DNA from: Crocinitomicaceae bacterium
GTDB taxonomy: Bacteria; Bacteroidota; Bacteroidia; Flavobacteriales_D; Crocinitomicaceae
Length of the DNA: 64,000 nucleotides
Assembly: GCA_016708105.1 (NCBI GenBank)
Contig: JADJGJ010000005.1
Location: 26,526-90,525 of the forward strand
Direction of reading: 5' to 3'
In this document: positions 1-9,600 of the stretch, piece after piece
Numbering within the stretch: the first letter of the stretch is position 1
Layout: the number at the start of each line of letters is the position of its first letter
Program-made: the position numbers and the translations under genes
Notes under the pieces: model-generated
The model's database searches: none
Told to the model about the DNA's origin: nothing
What the model saw: the letters and a program-made list of their open reading frames with translations, nothing else

Positions 1-952
1 TTTTAACCGGGGTTTTTGTTTCAATTTCGGCAATAGTTTCATTCACTACGCGGTATTGCTCTTCAAAATTTGGGTGTGAAATATCTACTACATGAATCAG
101 CACATCTGACTCGCGCACTTCATCTAACGTTGACTTGAATGATTCTATTAATTGAGTAGGTAGTTTGCGTATAAATCCCACCGTGTCAGAAAGTAGAAAC
201 GGTAAATTTTCAATCACTACTTTTCTTACTGTAGTATCTAGGGTTGCAAACAATTTGTTTTCAGCAAATACTTCAGATTTACTCAACAAATTCATCAGGG
301 TTGATTTACCAACGTTAGTATAACCTACCAGTGCCACACGTACTAGTTGTCCTCTGTTACCACGCTGCGAAGCCATTTGCTTGTCAATTTTTTCAAGACG
401 ATCTTTCAGCAAGGAAATTTTTTCTTTGATTACCTGGCGGTCACTTTCAATTTGTGTTTCACCCGGGCCACGCATACCCACACCGGCTTTGATACGGTCA
501 AGGTGAGTCCACATGCGGGTAAGCCTTGGTAAAATATATTCGTATTGTGCCAATTCAACCTGTGTTTTGGCATGGGCGGTGCGCGCACGACCGGCAAATA
601 TGTCAAGTATTAGATTGTTGCGGTCAAGTATTTTAATATTGAGTTCTCTTTCAATATTGCGCAATTGTGAAGGGGATAATTCATCATCAAAAATGGCAAC
701 ATCAATTTTCTCAGCATCAATATACGCTTTAATTTCTTCAATTTTTCCTGAGCCAATATAGGTGCGCGGGTTTGGGTGATCAATGCGTTGCAAGAATTTT
801 TTACGCGTGATTACACCGGCTGTTTCTGCCAAAAATTCCAATTCATCTATATATTCTTTTGTCTGCTCTTCAGTTTGGTTACCGGTAATGGCTCCAACCA
901 GAACAGCGGTTTCCTGCGTGATATCGGTGGAATGTGATTTGAGATCTGACAT
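1..952 (-). CDS. hflX: GTPase HflX (C-terminus beyond window)
   Basis: HflX is a ribosome-associated GTPase that splits stalled or heat-damaged 70S ribosomes. The visible 317 residues carry the HflX N-terminal domain, including the glycine-rich stretch with RGPGETQIE near residues 161-169. The G domain follows, with P-loop GYTNVGKST at 210-218, the G2 region with LDTT at 238-241 and DTVGF at 256-260. The rest of the G domain lies outside the window. The start at 952 (MSDLKSHS) opens the conserved N-terminal region. It is transcribed away from the small membrane gene, with only 20 bp between them. The identification is secure; only the length is unknown. Confidence 0.96.
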   Translation of the reverse strand, partial: MSDLKSHSTDITQETAVLVGAITGNQTEEQTKEYIDELEFLAETAGVITRKKFLQRIDHPNPRTYIGSGKIEEIKAYIDAEKIDVAIFDDELSPSQLRNIERELNIKILDRNNLILDIFAGRARTAHAKTQVELAQYEYILPRLTRMWTHLDRIKAGVGMRGPGETQIESDRQVIKEKISLLKDRLEKIDKQMASQRGNRGQLVRVALVGYTNVGKSTLMNLLSKSEVFAENKLFATLDTTVRKVVIENLPFLLSDTVGFIRKLPTQLIESFKSTLDEVRESDVLIHVVDISHPNFEEQYRVVNETIAEIETKTPVK

Positions 953-972
953 GCGGTATAATGGACAACTGA

Positions 973-1413
973 TTAAAACCAGTTAGCGCCCAAATAAGTA
1001 AGAAACGGCCATGGAATAGTAGCTAATACGGCAAGTAGGGCAAGTAAGTAAAACACAAATATTTTGCGATGTTTACCTGCTGATTCTGACAGTTTTTTTG
1101 ATTTACTGTAACCCATGGTGATCAATACCATCGCCAGAGTCATACCGAAAATGTGTTCTACAGCAAAAAATCGCAAAGTAGGTGATTTCATGAAGCCCTC
1201 AACAAAAGCAACTTTTGGTGAGGTGAAGTATAAAATGAATCCTATCAAGTATTGAATATGAAAACTGATCAAGGCGAAGAGATATATTTTTTTATCGCCT
1301 GCGGTGAACTCTTTTTTTCCGGTATATCCTTTGAAAGATTTAAAAATTGCCGCTAATAACAAGATTAATACCACCCAACGTAAACCTGAATGTGCGTGAA
1401 CCAATGTCTGCAT
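973..1413 (-). CDS. Cytochrome-b-like four-helix membrane protein
   Basis: A 146-residue integral membrane protein with four predicted helices, near residues 11-26, 43-64, 80-101 and 116-138. The N-terminus has a VHAHSG motif (H6, H8). Further histidines inside or next to helices (H52, H87) could be haem ligands. Short proteins of this shape in Bacteroidota are usually labelled cytochrome b-like, but no function is established that I know of. Its start faces the amidohydrolase gene, with opposed promoter elements in the 48-bp gap. It lies just upstream of hflX on the same strand and could be cotranscribed with it. Haem binding is an inference from the histidine pattern. Confidence 0.7.
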   Translation of the reverse strand: MQTLVHAHSGLRWVVLILLLAAIFKSFKGYTGKKEFTAGDKKIYLFALISFHIQYLIGFILYFTSPKVAFVEGFMKSPTLRFFAVEHIFGMTLAMVLITMGYSKSKKLSESAGKHRKIFVFYLLALLAVLATIPWPFLTYLGANWF

Positions 1414-1420
1414 AATTGTT

Positions 1421-1428
1421 TATTTTTG
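1421..1428 (+). promoter_or_regulatory. Bacteroidota -7 promoter element (plus)
   Basis: TATTTTTG matches TAnnTTTG and lies 34 bp upstream of the amidohydrolase start at 1462. It supports that start over an in-frame ATG at 1390, which would lie upstream of the promoter. Confidence 0.4.
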
Positions 1429-1429
1429 A

Positions 1430-1437
1430 CAAATGTA
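1430..1437 (-). promoter_or_regulatory. Bacteroidota -7 promoter element (minus)
   Basis: Read on the minus strand this is TACATTTG, an exact TAnnTTTG match, 17 bp upstream of the small membrane gene start at 1413. No clear -33 TTTG box was found. It nearly abuts a plus-strand element at 1421-1428. Confidence 0.5.
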
Positions 1438-1461
1438 GTTGATTATCCTGACCCCTTGTTT

Positions 1462-4400
1462 ATGCTCAGACGTATTTTTCTGTTCAATTTTAGTTTACTT
1501 TTTTCATCCCTTGTTCTGGCGCAACATATTGAGCCGGAAAACGGAGTGCATGATCCGCATAATACTATTTATGTTTTGCAAAATGCACGGCTCGTGATCA
1601 GTCCTGATCTCACGCTGCCTATAGGTACCTTGGTGGTGCAAGATGGTATCATTTTAAGTGCGGGTATTGATTTTGTAGCTCCATCAACTGCTGTGAAAAT
1701 TGATATGAGTGGGTACACCATTTATCCTTCATTTATTGAACTGTATTCATCAGCCGGTGTTGCAAATCCGGTTTATGCGTCAACAGGTTGGGGTCCGCAA
1801 TTAGAAACGCTCAAAGAGGGCCCTTTTTACTGGAATCAATCAGTGCATCCGGAAACAAATGCTTACGAATTATATAAGGATGCTGAATTTAAAGACAAAA
1901 AAGATTTTCTTGAGCAAGGCTTTGGCACTATAGCTGTTCATCAGGGAGATGGTATCATGCGCGGCACGTCGGCATTGCTCACGTTGTCATCAAATCCAAC
2001 TGTTGACAATGTAATTCAGGCTGAAGCTGCTAATCATTCTTCTTTCTCTAAAGGAAGCTCTAATCAAACTTATCCATCTTCTCAAATGGGAATTATTGCC
2101 TTGTTGCGTCAGTTTTATTATGATGCAAAATGGTACGCTGCTTTGACTGATCCAAATAAAGACAATGTTTCACTTCAACAGGGTCTTGCAAATTTTAGTC
2201 TGCCTCAAATTTTTGGAGTAGCTGATAAATTGGAAATTCTGCGTGCTGCTAAATTGGCAAAAGAGTTCAATATTTCTCTTATTGTAAAAGGCGGTGGAGA
2301 TGAATTTGAAATGGTATCAGATATAAAAAATTCAGGAACGCAATTGATCATTCCAGTGAATTTTCCTGATCCGTATGATATGACTGATCCTTATCTGTCA
2401 AGATTTGTTTCTCTGAGACAATTGAAAGAATGGGAAATGCGCCCATACAATGCCTATATCTTATTTAAAAATAAAATTCCTTTTGCTTTTACGACTGACG
2501 GGTTAAAGAAAAAAAACCAATTTCTCACGAATGTTTCTGTTGCGGTAAAACATGGTTTACCTGAAGATGAAGCATTGCGCGCGCTCACCGTTAATCCTGC
2601 CAAATACTTGCGTATGGAAAATAAATTAGGAACGCTGGAAAAAGGAAAATTTGCAAATTTTCTTGTTGTAAAAGGAGATATTTTTAACGGCGGTGAAATT
2701 TTTGAAAACTGGACTCATGGTGATCGTATCAGATTGAAAGATATTAATCAGCCTGATTATCGCGGAGAGTATTCATTAACCATCAGTGGTATTGTGTATG
2801 ACCTTATAATATCAGGTAAACACGCATCACCAACTGCAGAAATTATTGCTTATAAGTTTGTGAAAGATTCAAAAACCGGTTCAACTACAATTGATACCTT
2901 AAGGGTGAAACCTGAGTTCAAAGTTTCAGATATGCAATTGAGTATGATGTTTGAATTGCATGATGATAAAATTGATGGCATTGTTCAGTTGAATGGCTCG
3001 TATTATCCTAAATTAGGCATTATGGAAGGTACCGGAACATTGCCTTCAGGGGCTTGGATTACTTGGGCAGCTAATCGCAGTGAAAAATTTAAAGAGAAGG
3101 ATAAGGCAGAAAAAGTTCAGGTTGATACCTCTGGTGTAAAAAATGTGCGTTACCCGAATATGGCCTTTGGTTTTGATACCTTGCCAAAACAACGTCCGTA
3201 CTATATTAAAAACGCAACACTTTGGACTAATGAAGCCGAAGGTATTGTGCGCAATGGTAATTTGATTATTGAAGACGGAAAAATAAAATCAGTGAATGGT
3301 ACAGCATCAGTTCCTTCAGGCGCGGTTGTAATTGATGCTACTGGAAAGCATGTAACGTGTGGTATTATTGATGAACATTCGCACATCGCTATCAGCAAAG
3401 GGGTAAATGAAGGAGGTCAATCCATTGCTAGTGAAGTGTCAATTGCTGACGTAGTGCGTAATGATGACATTAATATTTACAGACAACTAGCTGGTGGTGT
3501 TACTGCTGCGCAACTTCTGCACGGCTCTGCAAATCCTATTGGTGGACAATCTGCCCTAATCAAATTGAAATGGGGTTTTGCGCCTGAAGAAATGTTGATT
3601 GATAGCACCGATGGATTTATCAAATTTGCTTTGGGTGAAAACGTAAAACAATCTAATTGGGGAGATCAAAGTGTGGTTAGATATCCTCAGACAAGAATGG
3701 GTGTAGAACAAATTTTCTACTCTGCTTTTATCAGTGCAAAAGAATATAAAGCAGCATGGGAAAAATATTATAATAGTTCTGAACGGCAGCAAGGCAAAAT
3801 GGATCCTCCAAGACGTGACCTTGAGCTGGAAGCTTTGTGTGAAATTTTGGATAAAAAAAGATTTATCACCTGCCACTCCTACGTGCAAAGTGAAATCAAT
3901 ATGTTAATGCACGTTGCAGATTCTATGGGATTCACGGTGAATACCTTTACACACATATTAGAAGGATATAAAGTGGCTGACAAAATGAAAGAGCATGGCG
4001 CAGGCGCTTCTACTTTTGCTGATTGGTGGGCTTATAAATATGAAGTGAATGAAGCCATCCCGTACAATGCTGCATTACTTGACCAAATGGGCATTGTTAC
4101 CGCTATCAATTCTGATGACGCTGAAATGGGTAGAAGATTAAATCAAGAAGCCGCAAAGGCGGTGAAATATGGTGGAATTTCGGAAGAAAGTGCCTGGAAA
4201 ATGGTGACACTAAATCCTGCAAAATTATTGCATTTGGATGATCGTATGGGAAGTCTGAAAGCAGGGAAAGATGCAGATATTGTTATCTGGTCAGATAATC
4301 CTCTTTCAGTAAATGCAAAAGTGGAACAAACTTTTATTGAAGGAATTTTGTTTTATGATGTGAACCGGAATTATAAATTGAAATTGCGCGATGAAGAAGA

Positions 4401-4536
4401 CAGAAAACGAATTACCGGGCTGATGCTTGTCGCAAAAGCAGGCGGAGCTGAAACACAGAAGCCGGCAATGAGAAAACATATTTTATATCATTGTGACACC
4501 ATTGGTGAAGAAGATACTCACGAAGAACTTGAATAA
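1462..4536 (+). CDS. Secreted double-domain amidohydrolase
   Basis: A 1024-residue exported member of the amidohydrolase superfamily (imidazolonepropionase/dihydroorotase-like TIM barrels). A signal peptide (MLRRIFLF..SLVLAQ) begins at 1462; an ATG 72 bp upstream only adds a polar extension. It contains two amidohydrolase modules. The first (about residues 30-440) lacks the HxH metal motif at the expected place, which reads FIELYSSAG. The second (about 590-1000) keeps HSH at H639/H641, then THILEG and NSDDAEMG, so it should hold the metal site. The stretch between them looks like a beta-rich linker. One base separates it from the next, related gene. The substrate cannot be told; peptide or cyclic-amide hydrolysis is a family-level guess. 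Confidence 0.88.
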   Translation: MLRRIFLFNFSLLFSSLVLAQHIEPENGVHDPHNTIYVLQNARLVISPDLTLPIGTLVVQDGIILSAGIDFVAPSTAVKIDMSGYTIYPSFIELYSSAGVANPVYASTGWGPQLETLKEGPFYWNQSVHPETNAYELYKDAEFKDKKDFLEQGFGTIAVHQGDGIMRGTSALLTLSSNPTVDNVIQAEAANHSSFSKGSSNQTYPSSQMGIIALLRQFYYDAKWYAALTDPNKDNVSLQQGLANFSLPQIFGVADKLEILRAAKLAKEFNISLIVKGGGDEFEMVSDIKNSGTQLIIPVNFPDPYDMTDPYLSRFVSLRQLKEWEMRPYNAYILFKNKIPFAFTTDGLKKKNQFLTNVSVAVKHGLPEDEALRALTVNPAKYLRMENKLGTLEKGKFANFLVVKGDIFNGGEIFENWTHGDRIRLKDINQPDYRGEYSLTISGIVYDLIISGKHASPTAEIIAYKFVKDSKTGSTTIDTLRVKPEFKVSDMQLSMMFELHDDKIDGIVQLNGSYYPKLGIMEGTGTLPSGAWITWAANRSEKFKEKDKAEKVQVDTSGVKNVRYPNMAFGFDTLPKQRPYYIKNATLWTNEAEGIVRNGNLIIEDGKIKSVNGTASVPSGAVVIDATGKHVTCGIIDEHSHIAISKGVNEGGQSIASEVSIADVVRNDDINIYRQLAGGVTAAQLLHGSANPIGGQSALIKLKWGFAPEEMLIDSTDGFIKFALGENVKQSNWGDQSVVRYPQTRMGVEQIFYSAFISAKEYKAAWEKYYNSSERQQGKMDPPRRDLELEALCEILDKKRFITCHSYVQSEINMLMHVADSMGFTVNTFTHILEGYKVADKMKEHGAGASTFADWWAYKYEVNEAIPYNAALLDQMGIVTAINSDDAEMGRRLNQEAAKAVKYGGISEESAWKMVTLNPAKLLHLDDRMGSLKAGKDADIVIWSDNPLSVNAKVEQTFIEGILFYDVNRNYKLKLRDEEDRKRITGLMLVAKAGGAETQKPAMRKHILYHCDTIGEEDTHEELE

Positions 4537-4537
4537 G

Positions 4538-5857
4538 ATGAAAAATTTAATTCTGATACCGCTGTTTTTAGCTTGCATTGCTGATGCCCACACACAAGTT
4601 CCTGTGCCGGGTGAAGATCAGTATACAAAAATTTTATTACTCAATGGCAGCGCGCATATCGGTAACGGTGAATTTGTTTCTAACGCGTGTATTGGTATCA
4701 ACAATGGAAAAATTGAATTCGTAAAGAATACGTTAACATACGAGTTGGTAAAATCCGAATGGGATACCATCATTGAATTAAATGGCCAACACGTTTACCC
4801 CGGTTTTATTGCACCCAATGTAACTATTGGGTTAACTGAGATTGATGCCGTTAGGGCTACACGTGATTTTGATGAGACCGGTGAATTTAATCCTAATGTA
4901 CGTTCGCTCATTGCTTATAATACTGATTCAAAAGTTATGTATACTGTGCGCACCAATGGAATTCTTTTAGCTCAGCCAACTCCACGCGGCGGTGTCCTCT
5001 CAGGCACATCTTCGGTCATGTTTTTAGATGGCTGGAATTGGGAAGATGCCGTTTGCAGAACAGATGACGGCGTGCATTTGAATTGGCCTGAAAAATATAA
5101 TCGTTATGGTTGGTGGGCTGAGCCCGGTGGAAATAATTCAAACGAAAATTATGGGAAAATAAAAAACGCTATCTGGGATTTTTTCACAAAAGCTCAGGCA
5201 TATTTGAATGAAAAATTTCCAGATGAAACAGATATTAAACTTGAAGCAATGCGGCATCTTTTTAATGGGAGTCAGCGCTTGTATATTCATGCAGATTTTG
5301 CTCCTGAATTAAATGATATTGTAGATTTTGTCAGACATTTTGCAATTCCATTTCCTGTTATTGTTGGCGGGTATGACGCGCCTATGATTGCAGATAGGCT
5401 GAAAGAAAATAAATTCTCTATAATTATCAGACGCCCTCATTCCTTACCTGAATTTGAAGATGATTTTTCTTCAGTTTATTACGAATTACCGTTTAAATTG
5501 CAAGCTGCCGGTTTGTTGTTTGCAATCAGTTCTGAAGGTGATATGGAGGTGATGAATACAAGAAATTTACCTTTCCTTGCTGGTACCGCTCGTGCTTATG
5601 GCCTCTCTGAAGAAGAAGCTGTCGCTTCAATCTCCTTAAATACTGCAAAAATTCTGGGCATTGATGATAAAGTGGGATCAATTGAACCTGGCAAAGACGC
5701 TACTATCTTCGTTTCAATCGGAGATGCGCTTGATATGCGAACCAATAATCTCACCATGGCAATGGTATCAGGTAAGTTTATTGACCTGACTAATCACCAG
5801 ATTGATTTGTATCAAAAATATTGTAAAAAATATAGCCTCCCAATAGATCAAAATTGA
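4538..5857 (+). CDS. Secreted amidohydrolase-like protein, metal motif lost
   Basis: A 439-residue protein with a signal peptide (MKNLILIPLFLACIADAHTQ), starting one base after the previous stop and so almost surely cotranslated. It has the amidohydrolase composite-domain start (ILLLNGSAHIGNGEF) and the typical C-terminal signature GSIEPGKDATIFV. The loop that should carry HxH reads YPGFIAPNVTIG, with no histidines. It therefore resembles the inactive first half of its 1024-residue neighbour. It is probably a non-catalytic partner or one with altered chemistry. The start at 4538 is preferred over 4493, because the latter overlaps the upstream gene and hides the signal peptide. Confidence 0.82.
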   Translation: MKNLILIPLFLACIADAHTQVPVPGEDQYTKILLLNGSAHIGNGEFVSNACIGINNGKIEFVKNTLTYELVKSEWDTIIELNGQHVYPGFIAPNVTIGLTEIDAVRATRDFDETGEFNPNVRSLIAYNTDSKVMYTVRTNGILLAQPTPRGGVLSGTSSVMFLDGWNWEDAVCRTDDGVHLNWPEKYNRYGWWAEPGGNNSNENYGKIKNAIWDFFTKAQAYLNEKFPDETDIKLEAMRHLFNGSQRLYIHADFAPELNDIVDFVRHFAIPFPVIVGGYDAPMIADRLKENKFSIIIRRPHSLPEFEDDFSSVYYELPFKLQAAGLLFAISSEGDMEVMNTRNLPFLAGTARAYGLSEEEAVASISLNTAKILGIDDKVGSIEPGKDATIFVSIGDALDMRTNNLTMAMVSGKFIDLTNHQIDLYQKYCKKYSLPIDQN

Positions 5858-6101
5858 TCGGCCTTTATTCATAAATGGTTTATTTAACGATTAAGTCAAA
5901 TAAGCCGTCATAACTGTGATTGAAAACGATTCATGTTTGTTTTTTATCACCATTTAGTATTATCGTAATTTTTGCGTATTATTGAGTTAATAAAAGCAAC
6001 GAGTCCAGTTCGCCATCGTTGTCACCCTGAAGGGTTAGTCAAATCTTGTACATTAAGCGTTGGTTTTTCCCTCTTCGTTGTCTTTAAATAAGTATTTGCC
6101 T

Positions 6102-6557
6102 ATGAATCGTCAACTATCAAAAATCCATTTTATTTTCTGCCTAGTGCTGGGAATCATGATCTCTAGTACAGGCAACACACAGGTCAAAACTACAGACGAA
6201 AAAATCATTGAATTTTTTGGAACAGTTGAGCAATTTGAAATGCAAAAGCAAAACAATCCGGGCCTTATACTTTTTTTACAAACTCGGGTTACCAAGGGTT
6301 TTGCGATAATGGAATACAACGAAGAGCGACATCTTGATGCGGTATTAATGGATGATTTTCAAATAAAATCAGGTGGAATTGAAACTACCATTAGTTCAAT
6401 TGAACTCATGCAGATGTTCGAGCAGGGAATATTGAATATTCTTTTACTAAAGATTGATATAAGCCAAAAAGAAGATGTTATAATAAAATTGGCAGGAACT
6501 GAATTCGTGTTGGTATTATATTCAGTTGATCACATAAATGGCCTACTTCAAAAATAG
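6102..6557 (+). CDS. Small secreted protein of unknown function
   Basis: A 151-residue protein with a signal peptide of about 28 residues (MNRQLSKIHFIFCLVLGIM..), followed by a mixed alpha/beta sequence without a motif I recognise. The start at 6102 puts the signal peptide at the N-terminus; the upstream ATG at 6060 adds 14 residues with no function. It is followed 51 bp later by the giant repeat protein on the same strand. Cotranscription is possible, though nothing else links the two. Confidence 0.6.
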   Translation: MNRQLSKIHFIFCLVLGIMISSTGNTQVKTTDEKIIEFFGTVEQFEMQKQNNPGLILFLQTRVTKGFAIMEYNEERHLDAVLMDDFQIKSGGIETTISSIELMQMFEQGILNILLLKIDISQKEDVIIKLAGTEFVLVLYSVDHINGLLQK

Positions 6558-6608
6558 TGTAGCGGGATTAAAAAAAATTTGGATTTTGACTCAAAAAATT
6601 TACTTCAT

Positions 6609-9600
6609 ATGAGAATAAAAAACTGGATACTAGCTGCAGTTATAATTTTTACAGGAGTTAACTTTAACTATGCTCAAACCTATAACATGGGTAATGGAAC
6701 AATTACTGCGTGTTCAGGTACTTTTTATGATAGTGGTGGTTCAGCAGGAAATTATTTGAGCTCAGAATTCTATACTCAAACAATTTGCTCTGGTACCCCT
6801 GGTAATCCGGTCATATTGACTTTTACTTCTTTCAGCATTGAAAGTGGATATGATTTTTTAACTATTTATGATGGACCAACAACTGGTTCTCCTATCGTTG
6901 GAACCTACACTGGTGCTGCCAGTCCCGGAACAATTACGGCGAGTGGTGAGTGTTTAACCCTGGTTTTTTCCTCGGATTTTATAATAGGGTATCCAGGATG
7001 GGCAGCAACAATTTCTTGTTCCACGCCACCTCCTCCACCGTGTGGGACTCCCGTAACTTTTAATTACACGGGAGGTGTTCAAAGCTATACAGTTCCTGCC
7101 GGTGTAACTAGCCTTACAGTTGTGGTGGAGGGAGCACAAGGTGGTGGTCCTGGTGGATTGGGTGCAACTGTTACAGGAACAATTACTGTTACTCCAGGTC
7201 AGACTTTGCAAATTGTTGTTGGAGGTCAGGGTGGATGCCCTGCCGCAGGTTATGGAGGAGGAGGTTCAGGTCAAAATTCAAGCATTGCAGGATATCAAGG
7301 TTGCGGAGGAGGGGGAGCATCGTACATTTCCGCACCTCCGGGTGGAATGGCTAATGCGTTGATCGTCGCCGGCGGCGGCGGCGGAGACGGTGGCGGTGAT
7401 GATTATGGTGAGGGGGGTTATGGAGGATGTGCTTCAGGTGAAGCGGGGACAAGTCCTTTTGGTGTTGGTGGTGGTGGTGCAACAACTTCTGCAGGCGGAG
7501 CTGCTGGTCCGCCTTGGACTGCAGGAGGTGGATGGGGAGGCGCTGGAACTTTTGGTCAAGGTGGAGTTGGTGGAGTTGATATTAATTATGGCTATGCCCC
7601 AGGCGGCGGCGGCGGCGGCGGATACTATGGCGGCGGCGGCGGCGGTAGTGATAATATCAATATGACTACTCTTATTGGCGGTGGCGGCGGCGGTGGCGGT
7701 TCAAGTTTGGTTCCTTCTGGCGGGGGTTGTAATCCTGGTTCTAACACGGGTAACGGCTCAATCACAATCTACATTCCTACGCCAAACACAATGACCAGTC
7801 CAAGCACCGCTGCTATTTGTAGTGGCGGAACTGTTAACATTCCTCTTACTAGCACTATTCCAGGTTCAACCTTCACTTGGGTTGCAACAGCAAATGGAAA
7901 TGTTACTGGTGAAAGCACTACTGTTCAAACTGCTTCAACACTAAACAACACCCTCACTAATACAACTTCATCAGTGCAGACAGTTACTTACACGGTTACA
8001 CCCAGTTTCGGTGGATGTCCTGGAACGCCACAAACTGTTACAGTTACGGTGAATCCAATACCAACAGTAACCGACCCAGCCAACCAGACACTCTGTGCGA
8101 ACACGGCAACTACAGCAGTAACATTCACGGGTACAGCAGGAGCTACATTCAACTGGACAAACAATACACCTTCAATCGGTCTTGCAGCAAGTGGAAGTGG
8201 AAACATAGCATCATTTACAGCTATTAATGCAGGCACCACCCGGTAACAGCAACTATTACAGTAACACCAACCTTGGGTGGCTGCACGGGCACTGCGCAAA
8301 CATTTACTATTACGGTGAATCCAATACCAACAGTAACCGACCCAGCCAACCAGACACTCTGCGCGAACACGGCAACAACTGCGGTAAACTTCACAGGCGC
8401 AATTGCAGGGACAACATATAACTGGACAAACAATACACCTTCAATCGGTCTAGCAGCAAGCGGCAGTGGAAACATAGCATCATTTACAGCCACCAACGCA
8501 GGCACCACCCCGGTAACAGCAACTATTACAGTAACACCAACCTTGGCAGGCTGCACGGGCACTGCGCAAACATTTACTATTACGGTGAATCCAATACCAA
8601 CAGTAACCGACCCAGCCAACCAAACACTCTGCGCGAACACAGCAACTACAGCAGTAACATTCACGGGTACAGCAGGAGCTACATTCAACTGGACAAACAA
8701 TACACCTTCAATCGGTCTTGCAGCAAGTGGAAGTGGAAACATAGCATCATTTACAGCTATTAATGCAGGCACCACCCCGGTAACAGCAACTATTACAGTA
8801 ACACCAACCTTGGGTGGCTGCACGGGCACTGCGCAAACATTTACTATTACGGTGAATCCAATACCAACAGTAACCGACCCAGCCAACCAGACACTCTGTG
8901 CGAACACGGCAACTACAGCAGTAACATTCACGGGTACAGCAGGAGCTACATTCAACTGGACAAACAATACACCTTCAATCGGTCTTGCAGCAAGTGGAAG
9001 TGGAAACATAGCATCATTTACAGCTATTAATGCAGGCACCACCCCGGTAACAGCAACTATTACAGTAACACCAACCTTGGGTGGCTGCACGGGCACTGCG
9101 CAAACATTTACTATTACGGTGAATCCAATACCAACAGTAACCGACCCAGCCAACCAGACACTCTGCGCGAACACGGCAACAACTGCGGTAAACTTCACAG
9201 GCGCAATTGCAGGGACAACATATAACTGGACAAACAATACACCTTCAATCGGTCTAGCAGCAAGCGGCAGTGGAAACATAGCATCATTTACAGCCACCAA
9301 CGCAGGCACCACCCCGGTAACAGCAACTATTACAGTAACACCAACCTTGGCAGGCTGCACGGGTACTGCGCAAACATTTACCATTACAGTCAACCCAACA
9401 CCAACAGTTACAGATCCGGCTGACCAGAGTATTTGTGCAGGAGGATCAACCACGGCGGTGAACTTTACCGGATCGATAGCCGGTACAACATATAACTGGA
9501 CCAACAATAACACCAGTATTGGCCTTGCGGCAAGTGGTACAGGAAATATTGCATCATTTATAGGAGTTAACGGTACTGGAGCTCCAATTACAGCAACAAT

